Assembly: GCF_002223055.1 (NCBI RefSeq)
Contig: NZ_NKFL01000004.1
Coordinates: 2,046,001 to 2,110,000 of the forward strand
Reading direction: 5' to 3'
DNA length: 64,000 bases
Source of the DNA: Burkholderia sp. HI2500
GTDB lineage: Bacteria > Pseudomonadota > Gammaproteobacteria > Burkholderiales > Burkholderiaceae
The first letter of the stretch is position 1, and every line of letters starts with the position of its first letter. The translations under genes were made by a program, and so were the position numbers. The notes under the pieces are model-generated. The model had not been told where the DNA came from. It worked only from the letters and a program-made list of their open reading frames with translations, and did no database searches. Below are positions 45,091-55,843 of this stretch, one piece after another.

Positions 45091-45897
45091 TCAGTCGACG
45101 TCGGATGCGGCCGGCGACGGCATCGCGCCGCCGGCCGCATGAATGCGATGCGTCATGCGCGCGCGACACGCCGCGCCGAATGCCGCGAAGATATCGCGCG
45201 ACAGCGGCTGCTCCGCGTAGCGCCATTCGGGATGCCACTGCACGCCGAGCGCGAACGCGCGCGCGCCGCGCACGCTGACGGCCTCGACCAGCCCGTCGGG
45301 CGCACTGGCTTCGACGACGAGCCCCGCGCCGAGTTGCGCGATGCCCTGGTCGTGCAGCGAATTGACCGTCGCTTCGTGCGCGCCGCGCGCGACCCGCTGC
45401 AGCAGGCCGCCCGGCGCGAACTGCACGACGTGCGCGGGGCCGTACTGCCGTTCGAGCGGATCGGCCGGCCGCTCGCGGTGATCGTCGAAGCCGGTGGTCG
45501 CGTGCAGCCGCTGATGCAGCGTGCCGCCGTAGGCGACGTTCAGCTCCTGCATGCCGCGACAGATCGCCAGCACGGGCACGCCCGCGTCGATCGCCGCGCG
45601 GATCAGCGGCAGCGCGGTCGCGTCGCGCGCGGGATCATGCAGCGTGTCGGGCTCGCTCGCGGCGCCGCCGTAATGATGCGGCTCGACGTTCGAATAGCTG
45701 CCGGTGAACAGCAAGCCGTCGACTGCCGCGACGATCGCATCGGCCGGCTGGCGCGCGCCGAGCGCGGGCAGCACGAACGCAAGCGCACCAGCGCCGTCGA
45801 CGAGCGCGGCCAGGTACTTCTCCCCCGCCGTGTGGTTCGGATGCGCACCGCGCAGGATGCGGTCGGCGGTGACGGCTACGATCGGGCGCGCACGCAT
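45091..45897 (-). CDS. puuD: Gamma-glutamyl-GABA hydrolase (class I glutamine amidotransferase fold)
   Basis: A 268-residue hydrolase. Nucleophile Cys in VLAICRGMQELNVAYGG, GLLFTGSYSNVEP upstream and the His/Glu pair in FALGVQWHPEWRY. It releases GABA from gamma-glutamyl-GABA, completing the gamma-glutamyl route. It is the first gene of the puuD-puuA-aminotransferase operon. Confidence 0.92.
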   Translation of the reverse strand: MRARPIVAVTADRILRGAHPNHTAGEKYLAALVDGAGALAFVLPALGARQPADAIVAAVDGLLFTGSYSNVEPHHYGGAASEPDTLHDPARDATALPLIRAAIDAGVPVLAICRGMQELNVAYGGTLHQRLHATTGFDDHRERPADPLERQYGPAHVVQFAPGGLLQRVARGAHEATVNSLHDQGIAQLGAGLVVEASAPDGLVEAVSVRGARAFALGVQWHPEWRYAEQPLSRDIFAAFGAACRARMTHRIHAAGGAMPSPAASDVD

Positions 45898-46538
45898 GGG
45901 CGGCTCTCCGGTAATCGCGCGCGACTCGTTCGCACACGGGACGTTGAAGGTTCGCGCCGGCGCCGCACGCGCGCACCATGACGCAGCGCATGCCCATGCG
46001 CGATCCTGCCGCGCGGACGATGCGGTAACAGGCGGTGCGACCCGGAACGGAAGTGGAAAACGACGCTAGGGCAACAACGATGCGCTGCCGTCGCACTGCA
46101 CCGCGCTGAACACATGCGCGGTCACGAGATTGAAGCGGCGCAGGCCGCGATGGGAAATGGCGAAGAAACGAGGCTCGCGCAAAAAGGCGGCACGCGTGCC
46201 GCGATCAGCATGCCGGGACGGCCCGGCCTGAGGCGGCGCGCCCGCCGACGGACTTCGCGTCCGGCGTATCGAAGGGCTGGCGGCTTTCACGATCGTACTC
46301 GACTGACTGATGAAGGCAGGACACGTGTCGCGATCAAGCGCATGCGGCAATGCCGCGCGGCGACACGTCGGCAAGGTGTCTCGCAGCGCATTCCGGCGGG
46401 TTGCGGCCACGATCGATGGCCCCGCCGCCCGTGCGCGCGTGACGACTTCCTGACATTCAGCTTATATCACCTAAAAATTGCGTCAAATTTTCAGGTACCG
46501 ATGACGTCATCGAACAGACGAAAGCCATACGAAAAAAA
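45898..46538. other. Gene-free stretch between puuD and the hut terminator
   Basis: No convincing gene on either strand: open frames are Arg-rich and lack family features. The part nearest puuD must hold its promoter, but I cannot place one. AT-rich sequence at 46440-46540 includes the 14-bp palindrome CGATGACGTCATCG (46499-46512). Confidence 0.4.
46499..46512. promoter_or_regulatory. 14-bp perfect palindrome CGATGACGTCATCG
   Basis: A fully symmetric site with an AT-rich left flank. It lies downstream of the hut terminator and about 600 bp upstream of puuD, with no gene between. Operator-like; target unknown. Confidence 0.35.
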
Positions 46539-46567
46539 ACGGCATCGATCCCGTGGATCGATGCCGT
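46532..46567 (-). terminator. Terminator of the hut operon
   Basis: A perfect 13-bp stem (46539-46551 and 46555-46567) with a CGT loop; on the minus strand it is followed by TTTTTTTTC. Located 90 bp after hutG. Confidence 0.85.
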
Positions 46568-46656
46568 GTTGTGCACTGCATCGGTGCGGCATGCCGCGCG
46601 CCAGCGGGCCGTGACGCGCCTGTTCCGCCGCGCTGCCGCATCCGTGCGGCCCGCGC

Positions 46657-47454
46657 TCAACGATGCGCGAGCGCGGTTTCGACGAGCGTCTGCAATAGCG
46701 GCACAATCCGCGCCGCACGTGCTTCGTCATACGCGTAAGGACGCGTCTCTTCCATGTAGGTGATCTGCGAGAGCTCGAGCTGCACGGCCTCGACGCCGGT
46801 ATCGGGCACGCCATAGTGACGCGTGATGTAGCCGCCCTTGAAGCGCCCGTTCGCGACGGCCGTATAGCCGCCGTGTTCGAGCACGCGCGCGGCCAGCGCC
46901 TCTGCCAGGCCAGGCGCGGCACTGGCGCCGCTCGACGTGCCGAAGTTGAAGTCCGGCAGGCGGCCGTCGAAGAAGCGCGGCACGTGCGAGCGGATCGAAT
47001 GCGCTTCCCACACGAGCACGCGGCCGTGCTCGCGCTTCAGTCGTGCCACCTCGCCTTGCAGCGCCTCGTGATACGGCAGCCAGTAGCGATCGCGGCGACG
47101 CATGATCTCGTCGTTGCCGGGCTGCGCGTTCGCCGGATACAGCGGCGCCTTGTCGAACGTATCGACCGGCACGAGCCCCGTCGTGTCCTGCCCCGGATAC
47201 AGGTTCTCGTTGTCGGGCGGACGGTTCAGGTCGACGACGTAACGCGCATGCGACGGTACGAGGATCGATGCGCCGAGGTCGGCCGCGAATCCATACAGCC
47301 GTTCGAGATGCCAGTCGCAGTCGTCGACGAAGCGCGCGTCGGCCGTCATGGTCGCGGCGATGTCATCGGGAATGTACGTGCCTGCGTGCGGAATCGAGAT
47401 CAGCAGCGGCAGCGTGCCCTGCTTCAGCGTGAATACAGCCGGTTGTTCAGTCAT
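46657..47454 (-). CDS. hutG: N-formylglutamate deformylase
   Basis: A 265-residue metallohydrolase producing glutamate and formate, the last step of histidine degradation by the formimino-deiminase route. Motifs: ISIPHAGTYIPDD, DCDWHLERLY, VVDLNRPPDNENLYPGQ, and VWEAHSIRSHVPRFFDG. It is the last gene of the operon, 59 bp after hutF. Confidence 0.95.
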   Translation of the reverse strand: MTEQPAVFTLKQGTLPLLISIPHAGTYIPDDIAATMTADARFVDDCDWHLERLYGFAADLGASILVPSHARYVVDLNRPPDNENLYPGQDTTGLVPVDTFDKAPLYPANAQPGNDEIMRRRDRYWLPYHEALQGEVARLKREHGRVLVWEAHSIRSHVPRFFDGRLPDFNFGTSSGASAAPGLAEALAARVLEHGGYTAVANGRFKGGYITRHYGVPDTGVEAVQLELSQITYMEETRPYAYDEARAARIVPLLQTLVETALAHR

Positions 47455-47513
47455 GTCGCATCACCGTTGGAGGTCTGCCGGCGCACGCTTGCGGCGTGCG
47501 CCGGTTGCGCGCG

Positions 47514-48890
47514 TCAGCGCAGCAGTTGCGCCAGCGCGGCGCGGTAGTCGGCATACGCGACGGCTTCGTCGCGATGACGGCGGCCGCTCACGACGCGCTC
47601 GCCGCCCGTGTAGACGTCGAGCACCGGCGTGTCGCCGTGCTCCGCGAACACGATACCCGACAACCACGACGTGCTGTCGTGTTCGGCGATCGCCGGATGA
47701 TCGGGATCGAGTACGAGCCAGTCGGCGCGGCACCCTTCACGCAGCGCACCGACACGCCGCCCGCTGGCCTGTGCGCCGCCCGCGAGCGACGCGTCGAACA
47801 GGCGATCGGCGACATGCGCCTGCGACTCGCTCGCCAGCACGTTGCGTGCACGGTGCACGAGCCGTTGCCCGTATTCGAGCAGGCGCAACTCCGAGCGCCA
47901 GTCGACCGACGCGTGGCTGTCCGAGCCGACGCCGATCACGCCGCCCTGCGCGAGATAGTCGACAGCGGGGAACACGCCATCGCCGAGGTTCGCTTCGGTC
48001 GTCAGGCACAGGCCGGCAACCGCGCGACGCTTCGCGAGCGCCGCCGTTTCAGCCGCGTCGACGTGCGTCGCGTGCACGAGACACCAGCGTGCATCGACGT
48101 CGAAACGATCGAGCAGCCATTGCACGGGGCGCGCGCCGTACGCACGCACGCAGTCGTCGACTTCGGCCGTCTGCTCGGCGATATGGATATGCACGGGGGC
48201 ATCGTCGGGCAGCCCTGCGAGCAGCACGCGCAAGCCGTTCTCGGATACCGCCCGCAGCGAGTGCGGTGCAACGCCGTAGCGCAGCCCGCCGTGCTCCGGC
48301 GCCACGCGGCGCATCGCGTCGAGCAGTTCGAGCAGGCCGTCGGGCGTATTGATGAAGCGGCGCTGGTCGTCACGCGGCGGCTTGTCGCCGAAACCGGCGA
48401 ACTGGTACGACACCGGCAGCATCGTGATGCCGATGCCGGCCGCGCGCGCGGCGTCGATCACGCGCGTGCCGAGCTCGGCGATCTGCGGATAGCGCGAGCC
48501 GTCCTGCGTGTGATGCACGTAGTGGAATTCGCACACCGACGTGTAGCCGCACTTGAGCATCTCGACATACAGCCAGCGCGCGATCGCGGCGAGCGCGTCG
48601 GGCGTGATCTTCAGCGCGAAGCGGTACATCAGGTCGCGCCAGCTCCAGAAGCTGTCGGACGGATTCGCGCGGTATTCGGTGAGCCCCGCCATCGCGCGCT
48701 GGAACGCGTGCGAGTGCAGGTTCGGCATGCCGGGCAGCACGGGCCCCGCCGCGCGAGCGACGCCCGCGGGTGCGTCGGTGTCGGGCGTCACGCCGGTCAG
48801 CGTGCCGGCCGCGTCCCAGCGCAGCAGGACGTTACGGCGCCAGCCATCGGGCAGGTACGCATGGTCTGCGAACAACGTCGTGTCGGTCAT
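47514..48890 (-). CDS. hutF: Formimidoylglutamate deiminase
   Basis: A 458-residue amidohydrolase converting N-formimino-glutamate to N-formylglutamate and ammonia. Metal-site motifs: PNLHSHAFQRAMAG, HIHIAEQTAEVDD, LVHATHVDAAE, and GVGSDSHASVDWR. Presence of hutF with hutG shows the five-step pathway. The ATG at 48890 follows the hutI stop by 4 bp; an alternative at 48902 overlaps it. Confidence 0.95.
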   Translation of the reverse strand: MTDTTLFADHAYLPDGWRRNVLLRWDAAGTLTGVTPDTDAPAGVARAAGPVLPGMPNLHSHAFQRAMAGLTEYRANPSDSFWSWRDLMYRFALKITPDALAAIARWLYVEMLKCGYTSVCEFHYVHHTQDGSRYPQIAELGTRVIDAARAAGIGITMLPVSYQFAGFGDKPPRDDQRRFINTPDGLLELLDAMRRVAPEHGGLRYGVAPHSLRAVSENGLRVLLAGLPDDAPVHIHIAEQTAEVDDCVRAYGARPVQWLLDRFDVDARWCLVHATHVDAAETAALAKRRAVAGLCLTTEANLGDGVFPAVDYLAQGGVIGVGSDSHASVDWRSELRLLEYGQRLVHRARNVLASESQAHVADRLFDASLAGGAQASGRRVGALREGCRADWLVLDPDHPAIAEHDSTSWLSGIVFAEHGDTPVLDVYTGGERVVSGRRHRDEAVAYADYRAALAQLLR

Positions 48891-48894
48891 GAGG

Positions 48895-50118
48895 CTATCC
48901 ATTCATCCGGCGAAACACGGTAGTGCCGCCGCGTACGACCTGCTCGCACAGCGGCCGGCCGATCCAGTAGGCGAGCTCCGCCAGCGAGCCGACCGACCAC
49001 GCGGCGAAGTCGGCCTGGCGACCGACCTCGAGCGCGCCGTGGCGATCCGCGCGGCCGAGCGCCGCGGCCGCATGGCGCGTGACGCCCTGCAGCACTTCGG
49101 GCACTGTCATGCGGAACAGCGTGCAGCCCATGTTCAACGTCAGCAGCAGCGATTCGAGCGGCGACGTGCCGGGGTTGTGATCGGTCGCGAGCGCGATCGG
49201 CACGCCGTGCTTGCGCAGCAGCTCGATCGGCGGCAGTTGTGTCTCGCGGATGAAGTAGTACGCGCCGGGCAGCAGCACGGCAACCGTGCCGGCTGCCTTC
49301 ATCGCCTCGATGCCGGCTTCGTCGAGAAATTCGAGGTGATCGGCGGACAGCGCGCGATAACGCGCGGCCAGCGCCGTGCCGCCCGCGTTCGACAGTTGCT
49401 CCGCATGCAGCTTCACGGGCAGCCCGCGCCGCGTCGCGGCCTCGAACACGCGCTCGGTCTGCGCGAGCGAAAAGCCGATGCGTTCGCAGAACACGTCGAC
49501 CGCGTCGACGAGCCCTTCGTCGGCCAGCGCCGGCAGCATCCGGTCGCACACTTCGTCGATGTACGCATCCGCACGGCCCGCATATTCGGGCGGTAGCGCG
49601 TGCGCGCCGAGGAAGGTCGTGTAGACGGTGACCGGAAAGCGTTCGCCGAGCTGGCGTGCAACGCGCAGCATCTTGCGTTCGCTCGCGAGGTCGAGCCCGT
49701 AGCCCGACTTGATCTCGATCGCGGTCACGCCTTCGGCGAGCAGCGGCTGCAGGCGTGCTGCAGCCTGCACGAACAGCGTCGTCTCGTCGGCCGCGCGCGT
49801 CGCGCGCACCGTCGACACGATCCCGCCGCCCTGCCGCGCGATCTCCTCGTAGCTCACGCCCGCGAGGCGCTGCGCGAATTCGTCGGCACGCGTGCCGCCG
49901 TACACGAGGTGCGTATGGCAGTCGACGAGGCCCGGCGTCACCCACGCGCCGTGCAGATCCTCGCGCTGCCAGTGGGCGTAACCGTGCGGCAGCGCGGACA
50001 TCGCGCCGAGCCAGACGATCGTGCCGGTTTCGTCGACGGCGATCGCCGCGTCGTCGATCGTCTCGTCAGGATGGCCGTGCGGACACAGCCTCAGGTGATG
50101 CCAGACAGTCGGTTTCAT
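48895..50118 (-). CDS. hutI: Imidazolonepropionase
   Basis: A 407-residue zinc amidohydrolase opening the imidazolone ring. Motifs: [47 protein letters not shown], and [16 protein letters not shown]. It lies 4 bp after hutD and ends 4 bp before hutF. Confidence 0.97.
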   Translation of the reverse strand: MKPTVWHHLRLCPHGHPDETIDDAAIAVDETGTIVWLGAMSALPHGYAHWQREDLHGAWVTPGLVDCHTHLVYGGTRADEFAQRLAGVSYEEIARQGGGIVSTVRATRAADETTLFVQAAARLQPLLAEGVTAIEIKSGYGLDLASERKMLRVARQLGERFPVTVYTTFLGAHALPPEYAGRADAYIDEVCDRMLPALADEGLVDAVDVFCERIGFSLAQTERVFEAATRRGLPVKLHAEQLSNAGGTALAARYRALSADHLEFLDEAGIEAMKAAGTVAVLLPGAYYFIRETQLPPIELLRKHGVPIALATDHNPGTSPLESLLLTLNMGCTLFRMTVPEVLQGVTRHAAAALGRADRHGALEVGRQADFAAWSVGSLAELAYWIGRPLCEQVVRGGTTVFRRMNG

Positions 50119-50122
50119 GCGT

Positions 50123-50734
50123 TCAGTCTCGTTCGCCGATGGCGAGCGACACGGCGAGCAACGCGCCGCTCCCGCTCACGACGACGTCAAACGCACGCCG
50201 CGGCCCGTCGAGCCGCAGCGTGTCCATTTCTTCCAGGGTGTAGCGTGTGCCGTCGATTTCGACCGCGGCTTCGCCGGCCGCGCAATGCAGCAGCACGGTA
50301 TCGGCATGCTCGATGCGGTGCGCGCCTGCGCGCCATACGTCGAGCGCGCCGCGCGCGGCCGAACGGCGCGTCATCAGGTTGAAGTCGCGCGTCGCGCCGT
50401 CGTGCAGCGTCGCGTCGATCGCCGCTTCCCCCACAAAATCCGCGCGGGCCAGCGGCGCGTCGAGCACGTGGCGGGCGCCGCCTGCCTCGGCGAGCGTCAT
50501 GCCCGCGCCGGACAGCAGCACCAGCGTGCGGTCGATCCCGTCGAAACGCGAGAACGGCCCGGCCGTGCCGACGTCGGCGACGCTCACGCGCCACGCGAAC
50601 GCGTCGAGCGCGGCGCCCGGCGGGAACGCGCCGATTTCGCGCGTCACGCCGCCACCGTTCTTCCATGGCGACGCGACGAGATCCGCCGCGCGGATCATCG
50701 TCGCAATCGCCGGCGCCTGGTGGAGCGCCGTCAT
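50123..50734 (-). CDS. hutD: HutD family protein
   Basis: A 203-residue cupin-like protein: [19 protein letters not shown] near the start and [19 protein letters not shown] are the family signature. HutD modulates histidine use in Pseudomonas, possibly by binding formylglutamate or urocanate. The ATG at 50734 is 2 bp after hutU. Confidence 0.93.
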   Translation of the reverse strand: MTALHQAPAIATMIRAADLVASPWKNGGGVTREIGAFPPGAALDAFAWRVSVADVGTAGPFSRFDGIDRTLVLLSGAGMTLAEAGGARHVLDAPLARADFVGEAAIDATLHDGATRDFNLMTRRSAARGALDVWRAGAHRIEHADTVLLHCAAGEAAVEIDGTRYTLEEMDTLRLDGPRRAFDVVVSGSGALLAVSLAIGERD

Positions 50735-50736
50735 GC

Positions 50737-52425
50737 TCAGCGGCCGAGCATCGGCAGCTTCAGGCCGGCTTCGCGGGCCGTCTGCTGCGCGAGTTCGTAG
50801 CCGGCATCCGCATGGCGCATCACGCCCGTCGCCGGGTCGTTCAGCAGCACGCGGCCGAGACGCTCGTGCGCTTCGGCGGTACCGTCGGCGACGATCACGA
50901 CGCCCGAGTGCTGCGAGAAGCCCATGCCCACGCCGCCGCCATGGTGCAGCGACACCCACGATGCGCCGCCTGCGGTGTTCAGCAGTGCGTTCAGCAGCGG
51001 CCAGTCGCTCACGGCGTCCGAACCGTCCTTCATCGATTCCGTCTCGCGGTTCGGGCTCGCGACCGAGCCGGTGTCGAGGTGGTCGCGGCCGATCACGATC
51101 GGGGCCTTCAGCTCGCCGTTCTTGACCATCTCGTTGAACGCCTGGCCGAGGCGATAGCGATCCTTCACGCCGACCCAGCAGATCCGTGCCGGCAGGCCCT
51201 GGAACGCAATGCGCTCACGCGCCATGTCGAGCCAGTTGTGCAGGTGCGGATCGTCGGGGATCAGCTCCTTCACCTTCTGGTCGGTCTTGTAGATGTCTTC
51301 CGGATCGCCCGACAGCGCGACCCAGCGGAACGGGCCCTTGCCTTCGCAGAACAGCGGGCGGATGTAGGCCGGCACGAAGCCCGGGAAGTCGAATGCGTTC
51401 TCGACACCCATTTCCAGCGCCATCTGGCGGATGTTGTTGCCGTAGTCGAGCGTCGCCGCACCGCGTTCCTGCAGCGCGAGCATCGCGCGCACCTGGACGG
51501 CCATCGACTGCTTCGCGACCTTCACGATGCTCTGCGGATCGACCTTCTGCGCTTCGCGCCATTGCGCGACGGTCCAGCCTTGCGGCAGGTAGCCGTTGAT
51601 CGGGTCGTGCGCGCTCGTCTGGTCGGTCACGCAGTCCGGCGTGATGCCGCGCGTGACGAGTTCGGCGAACACGTCGGCCGCGTTGCCGAGCAGGCCGATC
51701 GACACCGGCTTGCCGGTGCGCTTCGCTTCCTCGATCATGCCGAGCGCCTCGTCGAGCGTCGTCGCCTTCTTGTCGACGTAGCGCGTCTTCAGGCGGAAGT
51801 CGATGCGGGTCTCGTCGCATTCGACCGCGATCATCGAGAAGCCGGCCATCGTCGCGGCCAGCGGCTGCGCGCCGCCCATGCCGCCGAGGCCGCCCGTCAG
51901 GATCCAGCGGCCCGACGGATCGCCGTTGAAGTGCTGGTTCGCGACCGAGAAGAACGTTTCATAGGTGCCCTGAACGATGCCCTGGCTCCCGATGTAGATC
52001 CAGCTGCCGGCCGTCATCTGGCCGTACATCATCAGGCCCTTGCGATCGAGCTCGTGGAAGTGATCCCAGTTCGCCCAGTGCGGCACGAGGTTCGAGTTCG
52101 CGAGCAGCACGCGCGGCGCATCCTTGTGCGTGCGGAACACACCGACCGGCTTGCCCGACTGGATCAGCAGCGTCTCGTTCTCTTCGAGATCCTTCAGCGA
52201 CGCGAGGATCTGGTCGTAGCATTCCCAGTTGCGTGCCGCACGGCCGATGCCGCCGTACACGACGAGCGCATGCGGGTGCTCGGCGACTTCCGGGTCGAGG
52301 TTGTTCTGGATCATCCGGTAGGCCGCTTCGGCCAGCCAGGTCTTGCAGACTTTCTCGCTGCCGCGCGGCGCGCGGATCGTGCGCGTCGGATCGAGACGGG
52401 GATCGATGTGTTTCGGATGGTTCAT
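50737..52425 (-). CDS. hutU: Urocanate hydratase
   Basis: A 562-residue NAD-dependent enzyme converting urocanate to imidazolonepropionate. Motifs: [51 protein letters not shown], and [17 protein letters not shown]. Length and start ([20 protein letters not shown]) are canonical. Confidence 0.97.
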   Translation of the reverse strand: MNHPKHIDPRLDPTRTIRAPRGSEKVCKTWLAEAAYRMIQNNLDPEVAEHPHALVVYGGIGRAARNWECYDQILASLKDLEENETLLIQSGKPVGVFRTHKDAPRVLLANSNLVPHWANWDHFHELDRKGLMMYGQMTAGSWIYIGSQGIVQGTYETFFSVANQHFNGDPSGRWILTGGLGGMGGAQPLAATMAGFSMIAVECDETRIDFRLKTRYVDKKATTLDEALGMIEEAKRTGKPVSIGLLGNAADVFAELVTRGITPDCVTDQTSAHDPINGYLPQGWTVAQWREAQKVDPQSIVKVAKQSMAVQVRAMLALQERGAATLDYGNNIRQMALEMGVENAFDFPGFVPAYIRPLFCEGKGPFRWVALSGDPEDIYKTDQKVKELIPDDPHLHNWLDMARERIAFQGLPARICWVGVKDRYRLGQAFNEMVKNGELKAPIVIGRDHLDTGSVASPNRETESMKDGSDAVSDWPLLNALLNTAGGASWVSLHHGGGVGMGFSQHSGVVIVADGTAEAHERLGRVLLNDPATGVMRHADAGYELAQQTAREAGLKLPMLGR

Positions 52426-52464
52426 GACGACTGCTCCCGAAGGAAAATGACTATCAAATAGGAA

Positions 52465-53160
52465 TCAGAAATGCCCGGTGAAGCGATAACGGCTGCCGGG
52501 ATGCCACAGATTCGCCACCGAGGCGACGACGCCCTGCGACCAGGTGCGTCGATGTAAAACCAGACACGGCTCGACGTCGTCCATCCGCAGCTGCTCGCGC
52601 CGCTCCGGCGCCGGGGCCGCCGCTTCGATCCGGTACTCGACGCGCTGCAGCGGAGCCGCGCGCATCAGGTACAGGTTCGGCGTCGTGTTCGTGAAATCCT
52701 GCTCGGCGTAATCCGGCGCGACCGCCGGATTCACCCATCGTTCTTCGAGCTGCACGGGCTCGTCGTTCTCGAAGTGCAGCACCTGCGAATGAAACAGCTT
52801 CGTGCGCACGGCGACCTGCATCTCGTCGGCGAGCGCGTCGTCGGCGCGGATCGTGTCGAGGCCGAGCACGCTGGCGTGATACGCATGCCCGCGTGCGCCG
52901 ACTTCCTCCGAGATGCTGCGGATCGCCACCAGCGTCGACTCGTACTTCGGCCGCGCGACGTAGGTGCCCGCCCCCTTCATGCGCGTGAGCACCTGCTCGG
53001 CCGTCAACTCGCGCAGCGCGCGGTTGACGGTCATGCGCGCCACCTTGAATTCGCGCGCCAGCTCGTTCTCGGACGGCACCTGATCGCCCTCCTCCCACTC
53101 GCCTGCGTGGATGCGGGCCAGGATGAAATCCTTGATCTCCTGGTAGACCGGCGCGCTCAT
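52465..53160 (-). CDS. hutC: Histidine utilization repressor (GntR family)
   Basis: A 231-residue regulator: N-terminal winged helix (QVPSENELAREFKVARMTVN, RALRELTAEQVL) and a C-terminal UTRA ligand domain that senses urocanate. It is the second gene of the operon it represses, 4 bp after hutH. Two HutC-type operators lie before hutH. Confidence 0.95.
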   Translation of the reverse strand: MSAPVYQEIKDFILARIHAGEWEEGDQVPSENELAREFKVARMTVNRALRELTAEQVLTRMKGAGTYVARPKYESTLVAIRSISEEVGARGHAYHASVLGLDTIRADDALADEMQVAVRTKLFHSQVLHFENDEPVQLEERWVNPAVAPDYAEQDFTNTTPNLYLMRAAPLQRVEYRIEAAAPAPERREQLRMDDVEPCLVLHRRTWSQGVVASVANLWHPGSRYRFTGHF

Positions 53161-53164
53161 GGGC

Positions 53165-54688
53165 TTACTGTTCCGACGCGAACGAGAACGGCGCGACCTT
53201 TGCGAACGCGCGCTCGCCGACCAGCTTGGCGATCACGGCGATGTCCGGTGCGAAGTAGTGATCGAGCTCGTAGTGCGCGACCTTGGCGCGGATCGTTTCC
53301 ATCACCGGCGCCAGCTTCGGGCTCGTGTGGTACGGCGCGCGCAGGTCGACGCCTTGTGCGGCGGCCAGCAGTTCGATCGCGAGGATGTGCTTCGTGTTGT
53401 CCGCGATGTCGGCGAGCTTGCGCGCGGCGAACGTCGCCATCGACACGTGGTCTTCCTGGTTCGCCGAGGTCGGCAGCGAGTCGACCGACGCCGGGTGCGC
53501 GAGCGTCTTGTTTTCCGATGCGAGTGCGGCCGCCGTCACGTGCGCGATCATGAAGCCCGAGTTCACGCCGCCGTCCCGCACGAGGAACGGGGGCAGGCCC
53601 GACAGCGTCGCGTCGATCAGCAGCGCGATGCGGCGTTCGGCCAGCGCGCCGATTTCCGCTGCGGCGAGCGCGAGGTTGTCGGCCGCGAACGCGACGGGTT
53701 CGGCGTGGAAGTTGCCGCCCGACAGCACTTCGCCGGTATCCGGGAAGATCAGCGGGTTGTCCGACACGGCATTCGCTTCGACCAGCAGCACGTCGGCCGC
53801 ATGGCGCATCTGGTCCAGGCACGCGCCCATCACCTGCGGCTGGCAGCGCAGGCTGTACGGGTCCTGCACCTTGTCGCAGTCGCGGTGCGACTGGTTGATC
53901 GGCGAGCCTTCGAGCAGGTCGCGATACGACGCGGCCGCGTCGATCTGGCCTTGGTGGCCGCGCAGCTCATGAATGCGTGCGTCGAACGGCTTCACCGAGC
54001 CGGCTGCGGCATCGACCGACAGCGCGCCGGCGACGAGCGCGGTGCGGTACAGGTCTTCGATCGCGAACATGTTGTCGAGCGCCAGCGCGGTCGATGCCTG
54101 CGTGCCGTTCAGCAGCGCCAGGCCTTCCTTCGCCTGCAGCGTCAGCGGCGCGAGGCCCGCGACGCGCAGACCGTCGATCGCGCTCGCACGCTCGCCGCGG
54201 ATGAACACTTCGCCGACGCCCAGCAGCACGGCCGACATGTGCGCGAGCGGCGCGAGGTCGCCCGATGCGCCGACCGAGCCCTTCACCGGGATCAGCGGCA
54301 GCACGTCCGCGTTGAACAGCTTGATCAGCGCGTCCATCACTTCGCGACGGATGCCCGAGTGGCCGCGGCCGAGGCTCGACAGCTTCAGCGCCATCAGCAG
54401 GCGCACCGACGAGCGTGCCATCGGCTCGCCCACGCCGACCGCGTGCGACAGCACGAGGTTCTTCTGCAGCAGTTCGAGCTGGTCGTGCGGGATGTGCGTG
54501 CTGGCCAGGCGGCCGAAGCCCGTGTTGATGCCGTAGGCCGGCTCGCCCTTCGCAGCGATGTCGGCGACGGCCTTCGCGCCGGCGTCGATCTTCGCGAAGC
54601 TGGCCGGGTCGAGCGCGAGCTGCACGGATTCGCGTGCGATCTGGCGCAGTTGCGGGAGGGTCAGATGGCCGGGGGTCAACGTAATCAT
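53165..54688 (-). CDS. hutH: Histidine ammonia-lyase
   Basis: A 507-residue enzyme giving urocanate and ammonia. The Ala-Ser-Gly triad that cyclises into the MIO cofactor is at residues 141-143 ([14 protein letters not shown]). [12 protein letters not shown] (Tyr52) and QEDHVSM are also present. The ATG at 54688 was chosen over one 18 codons upstream that would cover the operators. Confidence 0.97.
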   Translation of the reverse strand: MITLTPGHLTLPQLRQIARESVQLALDPASFAKIDAGAKAVADIAAKGEPAYGINTGFGRLASTHIPHDQLELLQKNLVLSHAVGVGEPMARSSVRLLMALKLSSLGRGHSGIRREVMDALIKLFNADVLPLIPVKGSVGASGDLAPLAHMSAVLLGVGEVFIRGERASAIDGLRVAGLAPLTLQAKEGLALLNGTQASTALALDNMFAIEDLYRTALVAGALSVDAAAGSVKPFDARIHELRGHQGQIDAAASYRDLLEGSPINQSHRDCDKVQDPYSLRCQPQVMGACLDQMRHAADVLLVEANAVSDNPLIFPDTGEVLSGGNFHAEPVAFAADNLALAAAEIGALAERRIALLIDATLSGLPPFLVRDGGVNSGFMIAHVTAAALASENKTLAHPASVDSLPTSANQEDHVSMATFAARKLADIADNTKHILAIELLAAAQGVDLRAPYHTSPKLAPVMETIRAKVAHYELDHYFAPDIAVIAKLVGERAFAKVAPFSFASEQ

Positions 54689-54698
54689 GTGAGCAATC

Positions 54699-54710
54699 CT
54701 GTCTAGACAA
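54699..54710 (-). promoter_or_regulatory. HutC operator, start-proximal site
   Basis: CTGTCTAGACAA, one base from the full palindrome, 11 bp before the hutH ATG. Confidence 0.75.
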
Positions 54711-54726
54711 GTTCGGAATGGATTGA

Positions 54727-54755
54727 AGTGTAGCCACGCCAACTTGTCTAGACAA
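54727..54755 (-). promoter_or_regulatory. hutH promoter with distal HutC operator
   Basis: TTGTCTAGACAA at 54744-54755 is a perfect palindrome. Read on the minus strand, its TTGTCT is also a -35 spaced 17 bp from TACACT (54727-54732), so HutC would sit on the promoter. Confidence 0.75.
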
Positions 54756-54901
54756 CCCGTTTTTCATCGATTTCGACTCGGGAGTTTCCCTGATGCCCGG
54801 CGCGGCCCGCCGCATCGGCCCGTGCGATCCGGCGCTTAACAGTTGTTGCAATTATTTTGTTTTTGGCAACATACGGATCACCATTCGCCATGGAGACCGC
54901 C

Positions 54902-55822
54902 ATGTCCTTCCCGTCACGACTCGCCATCCGGTTCGGCCGCCCCCTGCTGTTCGCCGCGTGCGCACTCGCGTGCGGCGCGTCGCTCGCCGCGGAGCCGCTG
55001 TCCGGCACGCTCGAGAAGATCCGGCAGAGCAACCTGATCTCGATCGGCCACCGCGAAACGTCGGTGCCGTTCTCCTACGCCGACGCGAACGGCAAGGTCA
55101 TCGGCTTCTCGCAGGACCTGTGCGACCGCGTGATCGCCGCCGTGAAGGCGCGCATCGGCAAGCCCGACCTGCAGGTGCGCTTCATTCCGGTCACGTCGCA
55201 GAACCGCATTCCGCTCGTGCAGAACGGCACCGTCGATCTCGAATGCGGCGTGACGACCAACCTCGCCGCGCGTCACGCGCAGGTCGCGTTCTCGACCACC
55301 TTCTTCGTCGCGACGACGCGCCTGCTCACGCGCACGAGTTCGGGGATCCGCGACTTCCCCGACCTCGCCGGCAAGACGGTCGTGACGAACCAGGGCACGA
55401 CGTCCGAACGCCTGCTGCGCAAGATGAACGAGGAAAAGAAGATGAACATGCAGATCATCAGCGCGAAGGATTACGGCGAAGGACGCCTCACGCTCGAATC
55501 GGGCCGCGCGGCCGCGTACATGATGGACGACGTGCTGCTCGCGGGCGTGCGCCAGCTCGCTGCGAAACCGGCCGACTGGCAGATCGTCGGCACGCCACAA
55601 TCGTCGGAGGCCTACGGGTTCATGCTGCGCAAGGACGATCCGCAGTTCAAGGCGCTCGTCGACGGCGTGCTCGTGCAGTTGATGAAGCACGGCGAGATCG
55701 ACGCGCTGTACGACAAGTGGTTCATGAAGCCGGTGCCGCCGAAGGGGCTGTCGTTCGACTTCGCGATGAGCGACGTGATCAAGGCGCGCTATGCGGCGCC
55801 GAACGACGCGCCGCTTGAATGA
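54902..55822 (+). CDS. Amino-acid ABC transporter substrate-binding protein
   Basis: A 306-residue exported protein. The signal peptide covers about the first 28 residues (ending GASLAA). The mature part follows the GltI-type pattern: ISIGHRETSVPFSYADANGK, DLECGVTTNLAARH, VVTNQGTTSERLL. GGAGA lies 8 bp before the ATG at 54902; an upstream ATG at 54890 lacks a ribosome site. No permease or ATPase gene is adjacent. Divergence from hutH suggests histidine- or glutamate-related uptake, but that is context only. Confidence 0.88.
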   Translation: MSFPSRLAIRFGRPLLFAACALACGASLAAEPLSGTLEKIRQSNLISIGHRETSVPFSYADANGKVIGFSQDLCDRVIAAVKARIGKPDLQVRFIPVTSQNRIPLVQNGTVDLECGVTTNLAARHAQVAFSTTFFVATTRLLTRTSSGIRDFPDLAGKTVVTNQGTTSERLLRKMNEEKKMNMQIISAKDYGEGRLTLESGRAAAYMMDDVLLAGVRQLAAKPADWQIVGTPQSSEAYGFMLRKDDPQFKALVDGVLVQLMKHGEIDALYDKWFMKPVPPKGLSFDFAMSDVIKARYAAPNDAPLE

Positions 55823-55843
55823 GCGCCGCGCGCTGACCGCGGC

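Noticed and set aside
46066..46410. A 114-codon minus-strand frame between puuD and hutG
   Set aside because: Arg/Ser/Pro-rich with no ribosome site, no coupling to a neighbour and no recognisable motif.
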